Shown here: one piece after another, positions 17,777-26,177 of the stretch | How the letters are laid out: every line of letters starts with the position of its first letter | How positions within the stretch are numbered: position 1 is the stretch's first letter | NCBI GenBank assembly: GCA_027492675.1 | Contig: JAPUEI010000029.1 | Location: 41,764-105,763 of the forward strand | Direction: 5' to 3' | Source of the DNA: Propionibacteriaceae bacterium | GTDB taxonomy: Bacteria; Actinomycetota; Actinomycetes; Propionibacteriales; Propionibacteriaceae | DNA length: 64,000 nt | Position numbers and translations under genes: made by a program | The notes under the pieces: generated by a model | The model's database searches: none | What the model was told of the DNA's origin: nothing | What the model saw: the letters and a program-made list of their open reading frames with translations, nothing else

Positions 17777-19640
17777 CTGCCTTCACCGCCTCATCGAGCT
17801 CCATGCCACGCGCGACCACATCGCGGTACGCGGCTGACTGCGCGAGCAGCTCCTCGTGAGTTCCGGTCGCGACGACCTTCCCGTCCGCGACCAGCGCGAC
17901 GTCGTCGGCGTGCCGCAGCCAGAGCGGGGAGACCGTCGTCACCAGTGTCGTACGGCCTCGTCGTCGCTCCTCGACCCGGGCCGCGATCCGCGTCTCGGTG
18001 TGGGCGTCGACGGCCGACGTGGGCTCGACAAGAACCAGCACAGGCGGATCAACGAGCAAGGCGCGCGCGAGCACCACACGCTGCCGCTGCCCGCCCGACA
18101 GCCCGCGGCCGCGCTCCTCGACCTCACCTTGCCAGCCGTCGGGCAACGCGTCGTACACGTCCTCGGCGCAGGCAGCACGCAACGCGTCCTCGGCCGCCTC
18201 GCGCGACGCCGTGCCTCGCGGGTCGACGTTGCGCTGCAGCGAGCCGCCGAACAGCAGCGCGGAGGTGTCGCTGACCAGCACGTGACGTCGTACGTCGGCG
18301 ATTCGGAACGCGGAGAGGTCCGTGCCGTCGAGGGTCACGCCCCACAGCCCGTGTGAGACCTCGGCGTCCTTGGCCGCGATGGCGGCGCGCTCGGCCATCC
18401 GGCGCTCACGCTCCTTGCGGGCCGCGCGGCCCTTGAGCTCGTCGTCGGACACGTCCTCGGGCGGCGCCTCGCTGCGCGGCAGGTAGCGGCCGAGCCGGTC
18501 GGCAAGAGCGGCGGTCTCGTCCGGCACCGCGGACACCAGCGCAGTGAGGTGGCCCGCCCGTACGACAAGGCCCGACGCGTCGTCGACCAGATCACCTTCG
18601 ACGACGTCGGCCGGATGTTCGGGCTCCTGCCACGGCGGCGTCAGCGACAGCAGCGTGATCGCCTTGCGGGCTGACACCAGCCCGGTCGCCCAGCGTTGGA
18701 CGCACTCGAAGAACGTCTGGATCGGCCACAGCAGGAACACCGCGTAACCGAAGAAGCTCACCAGCTGGCCAATGGTGAGCCGCCCGGCAGCCATCTCGTG
18801 CACGCCCTGCCACGTCAGCACGACGAGCATCAGACCCGCGAACAGCACCGACAGCGCCTGCACTCCCGCCTGCCAGGTGCCGGTCGCCACGCCCGCCTGG
18901 CGGGTGAGCTGCGACTGGGCGGCGTACGAGCTGCCGAACGTCTCCTCGCCGCCGATGCCGCGCAGGATCCGCAGCCCGGAGACGATGTCGGTGACGCGGC
19001 TGGTGAGGTCGCTCGACCGCTTCCTCTCGACCTGCTGCGCGTGGTGGAGCGGCCGGAGCAGGAACGTGCTGGAGGCGACCAACAGCGGCGACGCGATGAG
19101 CACGATGATGCCCAGCTTCGGCGAGGTGTTGATCATGATGACGACGAGCAGGGCGAACGCGCCGAAGGCCGCGACAGCGCGCTGCGTGACCTCGAGCACG
19201 GCCCCGAAGACGTCGGAGTCGCCCGAGCTGACGCTCAGCACCTCACCGGTCGGCGTGCGGCGAGGCAGCACGTGCCCGAGCTCGACAACCTTGGCGACGA
19301 CGAGCTCCATCGTGCCGTACAGGGTCACCAGCCAGGCGCGCACGACGTACGTATGCCACAGGATCCCCATCGCCGTGCCGAAGCCGATCGCGACGAACAG
19401 GAACACACACCACGCCACGGTCGAGCCGAGGTCTCCCGCCAGGATGCCGCCGTCGATGGCCCGCCCCACCGCGTACGGCGACAGGGCCGGCGGCAGGAAC
19501 CAGCACAGCCCGCTGAGCGCGCCGAGCGCCATCAGGCCGGGCTGGACGCGCATCAACCAGACGATGAAGCGCGCCGGGGAGCGGGTGTCGACGGGAATGC
19601 GTTCAGCGCGTACTCGAAGGCGGGGAGGGAAGTCGATCAT
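17769..19640 (-). CDS. ABC exporter half, degenerate ATP site subunit
   Basis: 623 aa. Six transmembrane helices, then an ATPase domain with no recognisable Walker A (the region reads AGHLTALVSAVPDET), a Walker B whose Asp is Val (LVLVEPTSAVD) and an H-loop His replaced by Ser, yet a perfect LSGGQRQR signature. The ATG at 19640, with GGCGAGAG and a TAGTGT -10 just upstream, was preferred to a GTG 33 bp earlier. The losses match the partner's degenerate LSGGQ, so exactly one hydrolytic site remains. Confidence 0.9.
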   Translation of the reverse strand: MIDFPPRLRVRAERIPVDTRSPARFIVWLMRVQPGLMALGALSGLCWFLPPALSPYAVGRAIDGGILAGDLGSTVAWCVFLFVAIGFGTAMGILWHTYVVRAWLVTLYGTMELVVAKVVELGHVLPRRTPTGEVLSVSSGDSDVFGAVLEVTQRAVAAFGAFALLVVIMINTSPKLGIIVLIASPLLVASSTFLLRPLHHAQQVERKRSSDLTSRVTDIVSGLRILRGIGGEETFGSSYAAQSQLTRQAGVATGTWQAGVQALSVLFAGLMLVVLTWQGVHEMAAGRLTIGQLVSFFGYAVFLLWPIQTFFECVQRWATGLVSARKAITLLSLTPPWQEPEHPADVVEGDLVDDASGLVVRAGHLTALVSAVPDETAALADRLGRYLPRSEAPPEDVSDDELKGRAARKERERRMAERAAIAAKDAEVSHGLWGVTLDGTDLSAFRIADVRRHVLVSDTSALLFGGSLQRNVDPRGTASREAAEDALRAACAEDVYDALPDGWQGEVEERGRGLSGGQRQRVVLARALLVDPPVLVLVEPTSAVDAHTETRIAARVEERRRGRTTLVTTVSPLWLRHADDVALVADGKVVATGTHEELLAQSAAYRDVVARGMELDEAVKAGV

Positions 19641-19722
19641 GGCTCTCGCCACACTATGTGCCGCCTGTGACACTCGCCAAAGGAGTTTCCGCCACGCATC
19701 CCCGTTGGTCCATCCCGGCTTG

Positions 19723-20271
19723 TCAGCCCACGAACACGTCGGCCGCGGCCACGACCGCCCCGGACAGACCGGGCAGCCTCGTGTACTGCGCCTGCATGTT
19801 GATCATCTCGATGGCCTGCTGCGGCGAGTATCCGACGCCCCACTGCGACATGTCCTCGGTCGTGTGGGCATCACCCACCAAGGTCATGGGGAAGCCCCGG
19901 TACATCCCGCCGTAGAACGTGCTCCGGATGCACGCGTCCGACTGGGCCCCGCACAGGACGATGCTCTTTGCCGCGACGTCGGCCAGCCGCTCGGCCAGGT
20001 CTGTCTCGGCGAAGGAGTCCCCGTACGCCTTCTCCACGATCGGCTCGTCCTTGGCCGGTACGAGCTCGGGCACGATCTGCCACTCGGGTGTCCCCAGCAC
20101 CAGATCCTCCGCGTGGTGACGCACCCAGATGACCGGGACCCCGGTCGCGCGCGCACGCTCCACCAGCCCGCGGATCCGCTCGATGACCTCCGGCGCGTCG
20201 ATGCTCGCCGCCATCACCGACACCTGCACGTCCACCACGACGAGCGCCTGCTTTGTTGTGTTCTCAGCCAT
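19723..20271 (-). CDS. Isochorismatase-family hydrolase
   Basis: 182 aa. The cysteine-hydrolase triad is visible: D14 (VVVDVQ), K81 (VEKAYGDSF) and C114 (GAQSDACIRST). The family includes isochorismatases, nicotinamidases and carbamoyl hydrolases; the substrate cannot be fixed. TAGGTT lies exactly 6 nt before the ATG with no Shine-Dalgarno, so the mRNA is probably leaderless. It stands alone between the exporter and a divergent gap. Confidence 0.88.
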   Translation of the reverse strand: MAENTTKQALVVVDVQVSVMAASIDAPEVIERIRGLVERARATGVPVIWVRHHAEDLVLGTPEWQIVPELVPAKDEPIVEKAYGDSFAETDLAERLADVAAKSIVLCGAQSDACIRSTFYGGMYRGFPMTLVGDAHTTEDMSQWGVGYSPQQAIEMINMQAQYTRLPGLSGAVVAAADVFVG

Positions 20272-20626
20272 GGCTGCAACCTAACCGCCCCCACTGACAG
20301 AACCCGTTCCGCCAGCCGGTGCAGCGAAAATCATTGGCCCTGCCACAGCCTCGTACAGCACGATCGACCTCGCGATGGGGAGCAGCCTCACCGATGTCTC
20401 GGAAGGGGTCCTGCGTGTTCGAACCATCGCGCCTGCGCTGTCACGCACCGGCATAAAGGTCTCAAAAACCTCTGAGGTTCGAATCCTCACACTGCGTCGC
20501 CGGCGGGACATCAGCGTCGACGAGGACCCTGCGGGTCGACCACGAAACGTGGGGCGGCCCCCGTCCGCGCCGACCGTCCCGCCGGCGATGCAGACACACT
20601 CACCACCCATCGAAGGAGTACGTCCC
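20272..20626. other. 355-bp gap with a tRNA-Leu-like remnant
   Basis: A plus-strand segment (about 20436-20496) carries an anticodon-arm match AGGT-CTCAAAA-ACCT (anticodon CAA, Leu) joined directly to a perfect T-arm TGAGG-TTCGAAT-CCTCA. No intact D-arm, variable arm or fully paired acceptor exists, so it is at best a decayed tRNA. The rest shows no coding signal up to GAAGGAG before the SPFH gene. Confidence 0.4.
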
Positions 20627-21295
20627 ATGTTCACCATCACCGTCGCGCCCGGATTCGCGGCCGTACGGTACGCGAAGGGCGCGTTCGTCGCCGTACTGCC
20701 GGCTGGTCGCCACACCACCCGACTCCGCTTCAACCACAGGCTCGTGGACGTTCGCGAGCGGCTGCTGCCGTTGGCGCTCCAGGAGATCCCTGCCGCCGAC
20801 GGGATCCCGGTGCGCGTCGCGGCCACCCTTCGCGTCGCGATCGTCGACCCGCGGCTGTTCCTCGAGGCTGCCCAGGACGCGTTCGCGATGGTGTACCTGA
20901 GCACCCAGGTTGCGCTGCGTGAGGGACTCGCAGGACTCACGGCCGCCGAGCTCACCGCGCGCGGAGCGATGCTGCCGATCGCCGACATCACCGCACGTGT
21001 GCAAGGGGCGGCGACGCTCGTCGGCGTGGCGGTGCTCGAGGCCGTCATCAAGGACGTCGTGTTGCCCGTCGAACTGCGGCTCGCCGCGATGGAGCTCGCC
21101 ACTGCGCAGCACCGAGCGGCGGTCGTGCTGGAGCAGGCTCGCGCCGAGACGGCCGCGCTGAGGTCCATGGCCAACGCGGCGAAGATGCTCGACGAGCACC
21201 CGGCGCTGGCGAGGCTGCGGCTCGTACAGGCGGCAGGCCCCGGCGCGCGGGTGGTGCTCCAGCTCGGGAACGGCCCGGCGGAGACGTCCGACTAG
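20627..21295 (+). CDS. SPFH/Band 7 (stomatin-like) domain protein
   Basis: 222 aa. The SPFH core is seen in RHTTRLRFNHRLVDVRERLL, EIPAADGIPVRVAATLRVAI and the typical coiled-coil tail with VLPVELRLAAMELATAQHRAAVVLEQARAE in sections. No N-terminal membrane helix is present, which is unusual for stomatins. The GAAGGAG Shine-Dalgarno fixes the ATG at 20627. SPFH proteins scaffold membrane microdomains; the partner is unknown because no NfeD gene is adjacent. Confidence 0.8.
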   Translation: MFTITVAPGFAAVRYAKGAFVAVLPAGRHTTRLRFNHRLVDVRERLLPLALQEIPAADGIPVRVAATLRVAIVDPRLFLEAAQDAFAMVYLSTQVALREGLAGLTAAELTARGAMLPIADITARVQGAATLVGVAVLEAVIKDVVLPVELRLAAMELATAQHRAAVVLEQARAETAALRSMANAAKMLDEHPALARLRLVQAAGPGARVVLQLGNGPAETSD

Positions 21296-21311
21296 CCCAC
21301 GCGTCACATCG

Positions 21312-21366
21312 GTACAGCCAACGGCTCCGAACTGCGGAAACGCGGTCCGCGAGCCGTTGGCTGTAC
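21312..21366 (+). terminator. Long hairpin after the SPFH gene
   Basis: Perfect 16-bp arms (GTACAGCCAACGGCTC / GAGCCGTTGGCTGTAC) flank a 23-nt GC-rich loop, 16 bp after the SPFH stop, followed by GTGTTTG. Strong enough for an intrinsic terminator; the large structured loop is unusual. Confidence 0.6.
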
Positions 21367-21416
21367 GTGTTTGATGGTCACTGGGATCTGTCGGAGGTCG
21401 ATGTCAGGATCACTCC

Positions 21417-22953
21417 ATGGAGCTCGCAACCCTCGTCGCCGCGTCGGCCGAAGTGGCCGCGACACGCTCGCGCACGGCCAAGGTCGACGCGCTCGCGCGG
21501 TTGCTGCAGCTGGCGGCAGCGTCCAGCCGACGAGATGTCGCCCTGACGGCGGCGTTCATGTCGGGACGAGTTCCTCACGGACGACTCGGCGTCGGCTACC
21601 GCACGATCTCCTCGCTCCCGCCGGCCGCGGAGAGGCCGTCCTTGACCCTCGCCGACGTCGACGATGCCTTCACCACGCTGGCGATGGCGGCCGGGGCGGG
21701 GTCCGCGTCCCGACGCCGGGACGCGCTCGATGCTCTGTTCTCCTCCGCGACGGCGACCGAGCGCGACTTCCTGGCCGGGCTCGTCACGGGGGAGGTGCGG
21801 CAGGGCGCGCTCGACGGCGTCATGCAGCTGGCCGTCGCGCAGGCGGCAGACGTCCCGCTTGAGTCCGTACGACGTGCCGCCATGCTGGCCGGCCGACTCG
21901 ACGCGGTGGCGCCGGTGGCGCTTCTGGACGGACTAGCAGGACTCGAGGCGATCACCCTGGAGGTGCTCCGGCCGATCGCTCCGATGTTGGCGGCGTCCGC
22001 CCCGTCTGTGGCCGACGCCGACTGCGACGGGCGGGCCGTGGTCCGTGGAGCGGAAGCTGGACGGCATCCGCATCCAGGCCCACAAGGTGGGATCCGAGGT
22101 GCGGGTGTTCACGCGCTCGCTGGACGACATCACCGATCGGCTCCCGGAGGTCGTCGAGGTGGTCGCCGCGCTGCCCGCAGACGAGCTCGTGCTCGACGGC
22201 GAGGCCATCGCCCTGTTCCCCGATGGGCGGCCCCAACCGTTCCAGATCACCGGGGCTCGTACAGCCTCCACGCGCGACCCCGACCAGCTGCGGGCGCAGA
22301 CACCGCTCACGACGTACGTGTTCGACGTGCTGCACCTCGACGGCCGATCGCTGCTCGACGAGCCGCTCCGCACGCGGCGGGAGGTGCTGAACGGGCTCGT
22401 GGCGGCGCCGAACCGAGTCGCGTCCTTGGTCACCGACGACACCGACGCCGCGTCCCAGTTCTTCCTCGAGCAGGTCACCGCCGGCCACGAGGGCGTGGTG
22501 ATCAAAGACCTTGAGGCTCCCTACGTCGCCGGACGTCGGGGTGGTTCCTGGGTCAAGGTCAAACCGCGACACACCCTCGATCTCGTCGTGCTGGCCGTGG
22601 AGCGGGGGTCTGGACGCCGCCGGGGAACGCTGTCGAACATCCACCTCGGCGCGCGCACCGGGGACGGGTTCGTGATGTTCGGCAAGACGTTCAAGGGCAT
22701 GACCGACGAGATGCTCGCGTGGCAGACCGAGCGCTTCACGGAGCTCTCGACGTCCGATGACGGCTGGGTCGTGACCGTACGTCCCGAGCAAGTCGTCGAG
22801 ATCGCCTTCGACGGACTGCAGCGATCGTCGCGCTACCCCGCCGGCCTCGCGCTGCGGTTCGCGAGGGTCCTGCGCTACCGCGACGACAAGTTGGCCGATG
22901 AGGCGGACACGATCGAGACCGTACGAATGCTGGCCGGTCCAGTCACTGGGTGA
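21417..22953 (+). pseudogene. ATP-dependent DNA ligase with one frameshift (LigB-like)
   Basis: Two ORFs in different frames together make a full ATP-dependent DNA ligase of about 511 aa, the size of mycobacterial LigB. The first frame (from ATG 21417) encodes the DNA-binding N-domain up to [13 protein letters not shown]. The second (open from before GTG 22045) continues with [12 protein letters not shown], the motif I whose Lys (codon 22054-22056) is adenylated, then the OB fold. An extra C in the CCGACGCCGAC stretch (about 22012-22022) explains the break. It is a recent frameshift, a sequencing error, or possibly two chains. The family seals nicks in repair and is not essential beside LigA. 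Confidence 0.85.
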
Positions 22954-22993
22954 CTCTGGCCACGGCGACGCGTGACTGGCAGTCTGAGGCCCC

Positions 22994-23602
22994 ATGAGCC
23001 TCGCCTTCCTCGTGACCTCGCTGGTCATCATCGCCACCCCCGGCACCGGCGCGATCCTCACGATCGCAGCCGGGATCAAAGGTGGAAAGCGCCTATCGGT
23101 CGTGACGGCCTTCGGCTGCACGCTGGGCATCGTCCCCCACCTCGTCGCGGCCGTCACCGGCACGGCGGCGCTGCTCGCCATGGGCGGCATCGCGTTCGAG
23201 GTGCTGCGGTGGGTCGGCATCGCGTACCTGCTGTACATGGCCTGGTCGACGTGGCGTTCCACCGGTGCGTTGGCCATCGACGAGTCCGCGCCCCGGCGTT
23301 CGGCCCTGCGGACCATCGGAAGCGCGATCCTGGCCAACCTGCTCAACCCGAAGCTGACGCTGTTCTTCTTCGCGTTCCTCCCCCAGTTCATCCGCGCCGA
23401 CTCCCCGAGCCTGCCGCAGATGCTGGCGCTGAGCGGCATCTTCATGGGGCTCACGTTCGTGGTCTTCGCGGCGTACGGACTGGCCGCGAGCTTCTTCCGT
23501 CGCCACCTCATCGAGCGGCCAGCCGTGACGCGCCGGATCCAGAAGGGCTTCGCCCTCGGCTACCTCGGCATCGGCGTGGGCCTCGCCACAGCGCACCGCT
23601 GA
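22994..23602 (+). CDS. LysE/RhtB family exporter
   Basis: 202 aa with six predicted membrane helices. LysE-family marks: a PGTGAIL motif near residue 15, the GxxLG run (GCTLGIVPH, about 41-49) and NPKLTLFFFAFLPQF (about 115-129). Such proteins export amino acids or small metabolites. It starts 40 bp after the ligase and has no clear Shine-Dalgarno. Confidence 0.9.
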   Translation: MSLAFLVTSLVIIATPGTGAILTIAAGIKGGKRLSVVTAFGCTLGIVPHLVAAVTGTAALLAMGGIAFEVLRWVGIAYLLYMAWSTWRSTGALAIDESAPRRSALRTIGSAILANLLNPKLTLFFFAFLPQFIRADSPSLPQMLALSGIFMGLTFVVFAAYGLAASFFRRHLIERPAVTRRIQKGFALGYLGIGVGLATAHR

Positions 23603-23630
23603 GGCGTTCATCGGCCGGGGCGGCCGCGCG

Positions 23631-23790
23631 GCCTCGAGATGGTGGTTACCGGGGCAGATGTCCGGGACAGAGCCACCAGGAGCCTCGCGATGGTGGTTAC
23701 GACCACCCGAAACGGGCTCATAGCCACCGCCCTGTAGGCGAGCGCTCGAACCGGGCAGGGACTACGCCTGATAACCACCACCCCGAGGCC
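23631..23790. repeat. 51-bp hairpin tandem repeat, three units
   Basis: Units starting at 23638 and 23689 each read GATGGTGGTTAC, 20 variable bases, then AGCCACC. A third unit keeps only the right arm (TAACCACC at 23772), again 51 bp on. A 22-bp version beginning GCCTCG is repeated at 23631 and 23682 and inverted at 23768-23789, so larger stems are possible. It fills the convergent gap between the LysE and DUF4921 genes. The period is a multiple of three, but no ORF here looks coding. Confidence 0.75.
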
Positions 23791-23813
23791 CGAACCCGGT
23801 AACGAGGCGCCGC

Positions 23814-25151
23814 TCAGCGCTGCGGCGCCCGGTGGTAGCGCAGCAGGTTCGGCGCGCCGCTGCACTCTGGCCCGATCCGTACGCCACCGAGTCGGCCCTC
23901 GTCGCGCAGCGCGTACAGCTTCGGGACGATCCGGTCTCGCAGCGTCATCGGGTCGATCGTGTTGAGGTAGACCTTCGTGCCGCCCTCGAACCCCGCCACC
24001 GTCGAGACCCGCCACTTGAGCGCGATCCGCCACGGCATGGGGATGTCGACGTCGATCGGCTGGTGATGCCACTCCTCGTTGCACGGCACGTCCGCGCCGG
24101 TCGCCGCGTGCATGGCGTGCACCAGGTCGCTGATCCCGCCGATCTCCTCGCGACTGTGCTCCCACGGCCACGTGCGCTCCGACTTCGAGTACATCTCGAT
24201 GGTCGGGTACCGGTGCCCGAACCCGGCGAACGCGATCGCGTGGTCGTTCTCCGCAATCAGCAGGTTGTGGCGACTGGCGTAGTTGATCGCGGCTTCGTTG
24301 TACAGGTTGGGGTTCGTACGGAGCCGCGTGATCGCCAGCTCGTTCTGTACCCCACGCTCGTCGATGGCCACGAGCTGCTTGTGCAGGTGGTCGAACGACG
24401 CCCCCGCCGGCTTGAGCCAGTTCTGGAACACCGCCACGTACGGCGCGTACCGGTTGATCTCGTACAGCCTTCGCAGCGACTCGACCGTGAACTCCATGTA
24501 GCGGAAGTGCTCTTCGGGCGTCAGCGTGCCTGACGACGCCAGGTCGGCCGTCGTGGTCGCCTCGTCGGTGAAGTGCCGACGCGCGACGATGACGTCGTGG
24601 CCACCGCCGAAGAAGCCGGAGGCGTACTCGATGATCTCGTCCTCGGTCATCGCCGCGATGACCTCCGGGGTCCGGCCAGCCGCCCGCAGCTTGCCCTTCG
24701 CGACGGTGAGTACGTGCTCACGCCCCATCGGGCTGTCCAGGTAGCCGCGCCGCCTGTCGGCGATGTCCGACGGGATCTCGTAGCCGTAGTTGAGGTGCCA
24801 GTAGTCGTACGACAGGATCTCGAACAGGTTCGGCACCCGGCGGAACTCGGCGACCGTGTCGAACAGGTTCTCGGCAGCGGTGCGGTACGCCGTGCGCCAC
24901 GAGGAGCCCTCTCGGATCACCCGCGACTTCTCGGGCGGGGTCTCCAGGTAGCGCTTCTGGCAGAACGCGCAGTGCGTGCCGTGGTCAGCCGGATCGAGCG
25001 GCGCGGGGTTCGTGGGGAGCACGCCGAGCGGCCGGTTTCCGCGCCCCGGGACGGTCCACACTTCGGTGCCCGAGAACGGGTTCAGCTGCTTGACGGTGCC
25101 GTCGCGCATGGTGGTGATGTACGCAGGGTTGGGCGCGTACGGGATCAGCAT
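23814..25151 (-). CDS. GalT-like nucleotidyltransferase of the DUF4921 family
   Basis: 445 aa. The HIT/GalT catalytic motif appears as DHLHKQ (His-x-His-x-Gln) and an N-terminal CAFC pair looks like the GalT zinc site. The rest aligns in layout with galactose-1-phosphate uridylyltransferase-like DUF4921 proteins of actinobacteria. These are predicted to move a nucleotidyl group between a sugar-1-phosphate and UDP-sugar or a related pair; the true substrates are unknown. The ATG at 25151 is supported by TAGTGT 7 nt upstream; a longer ORF reaches into the repeat array. Confidence 0.75.
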   Translation of the reverse strand: MLIPYAPNPAYITTMRDGTVKQLNPFSGTEVWTVPGRGNRPLGVLPTNPAPLDPADHGTHCAFCQKRYLETPPEKSRVIREGSSWRTAYRTAAENLFDTVAEFRRVPNLFEILSYDYWHLNYGYEIPSDIADRRRGYLDSPMGREHVLTVAKGKLRAAGRTPEVIAAMTEDEIIEYASGFFGGGHDVIVARRHFTDEATTTADLASSGTLTPEEHFRYMEFTVESLRRLYEINRYAPYVAVFQNWLKPAGASFDHLHKQLVAIDERGVQNELAITRLRTNPNLYNEAAINYASRHNLLIAENDHAIAFAGFGHRYPTIEMYSKSERTWPWEHSREEIGGISDLVHAMHAATGADVPCNEEWHHQPIDVDIPMPWRIALKWRVSTVAGFEGGTKVYLNTIDPMTLRDRIVPKLYALRDEGRLGGVRIGPECSGAPNLLRYHRAPQR

Positions 25152-25516
25152 GCGCCCGACACTAGACCTGGCCGTACGGATGGGCCGGGCGACCCGCGAC
25201 AAGGCCTCTCCTGGACGGGTACCAGGCCTCTCCCCGAGAGGTACCAGGCCTCTCCCCGAGGGGTACCAGACCTCTCTCCGAGCCATCTGAGTACCTTCCT
25301 GAGCGGGAAAGTGATCTCCTCGCGAGAGATGCTTGGCGGTTGGCGGGAACCTGATGTGCGCGATAGGTACCGGTACTCAGTGGGCGTGTGCGGACTACCT
25401 ACTGAAGTCGGGTAGCACCGCCCACCTTCTGGTCGCCCTGCGACGGTTGGGATTTGGGACAGTGGTGGCGGCCCGTTGAACGGGCCTCATCGCACCACAC
25501 AGGAGGACTCATCTTC
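25152..25516. other. Divergent 365-bp gap holding repeat array 2
   Basis: Between the DUF4921 gene (minus) and the WhiB-like gene (plus). It holds the second 22-bp repeat array (listed separately) and an AT-richer GTAC-rich stretch near 25360-25415 that probably carries the whiB promoter. No gene was seen. Confidence 0.6.
25203..25283. repeat. 22-bp tandem repeat array 2 (4 units, inverted orientation)
   Basis: Four units read CTCTCCCCGAGGGGTACCAG plus two bases, the reverse complement of the units in array 1. The first and last are degenerate. Unlike the other arrays it lies in a divergent promoter region, about 52 bp upstream of the DUF4921 start. Confidence 0.85.
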
Positions 25517-26068
25517 ATGACCGTGGCCATCCGCACCACTCCCGCTTGCGTCGCCGCCGCCCAGGTCTTTACGAACCCGCTCCTCGAAGAGCCCCTCCCC
25601 AGCAGCGCCACCGGAGCCCAGCGCCAGGCCCGCGCGATCCTTGTCGCCAAGGCCGGCGAAACCTGCGCGAAGTGCCCGATGTTCTCCTCCTGCCTGTACG
25701 ACGCCGTCGTCGACCACGACGTGTACGGCTTCGTCGCCGGCACCACAGCCCGTCAGCGTCAGGAGATCCGCGCTGAGCTCGGCGTCCGTGTGGATCCGGA
25801 GGACTTCGACACTCTCGCGGGCGTCACCGCCCCCAACCGGCAGGTCGACCACACCGAGGTCCTGCGTCTGCGCAACGCCAACCCGGCCGACAGCCTCGAG
25901 TCGATCGCGCAGCGCCTCGGCTGCTCGCTGTCCACGGTGAAGCGCCACCTCCGCCGGGCCCGCAACGGCGAGGTCGTCGAGAAGACGACCACGTCCCGCC
26001 CCACGTCAGAGCAGGTGCTGGAGGCATACGACCTCGTCCTGGGCAGTTCCCGCCGCCGCGCCGCCTGA
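25517..26068 (+). CDS. Atypical WhiB-like protein with a C-terminal HTH
   Basis: 183 aa. Four Cys in WhiB spacing (C11, C50, C53, C59) could hold a 4Fe-4S cluster. The usual G(V/I)WGG turn is replaced by GFVAG (residues 71-75), followed by a basic helix. A second domain near 124-149 (SLESIAQRLGCSLSTVKRHL) is a helix-turn-helix that classical WhiB proteins lack. AGGAGG precedes ATG 25517. It may bind DNA by itself rather than only through sigma factor (inference). A strong terminator follows. Confidence 0.85.
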   Translation: MTVAIRTTPACVAAAQVFTNPLLEEPLPSSATGAQRQARAILVAKAGETCAKCPMFSSCLYDAVVDHDVYGFVAGTTARQRQEIRAELGVRVDPEDFDTLAGVTAPNRQVDHTEVLRLRNANPADSLESIAQRLGCSLSTVKRHLRRARNGEVVEKTTTSRPTSEQVLEAYDLVLGSSRRRAA

Positions 26069-26077
26069 TCCAAGACC

Positions 26078-26112
26078 CAACGCCCCGTCCGAGCCCGTCG
26101 GACGGGGCGTTG
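26078..26112 (+). terminator. Terminator after the whiB-like gene
   Basis: Perfect 15-bp stem CAACGCCCCGTCCGA / TCGGACGGGGCGTTG with a 5-nt GCCCG loop, 10 bp after the stop. Confidence 0.85.
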
Positions 26113-26177
26113 CCACGTCCGGCCACGAGCCGTACCCCGCAGTGGGAGGATGGAACCACTCGACGGAAGGTGGCGCG

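Noticed and set aside
20425..20500. Functional tRNA-Leu gene
   Set aside because: No intact D-arm or variable arm, and the acceptor ends pair at only about five of seven positions.
22972..23802. Coding use of the 51-bp repeat (repeated PRDGGY in one frame)
   Set aside because: That frame runs antiphase through the LysE gene and its composition is shadow-like; the repeat is better explained as nucleic-acid structure.
25152..25286. DUF4921 protein extended through the repeat array
   Set aside because: The extra residues would be translated repeats, and a -10 box 7 nt before ATG 25151 supports the shorter start.
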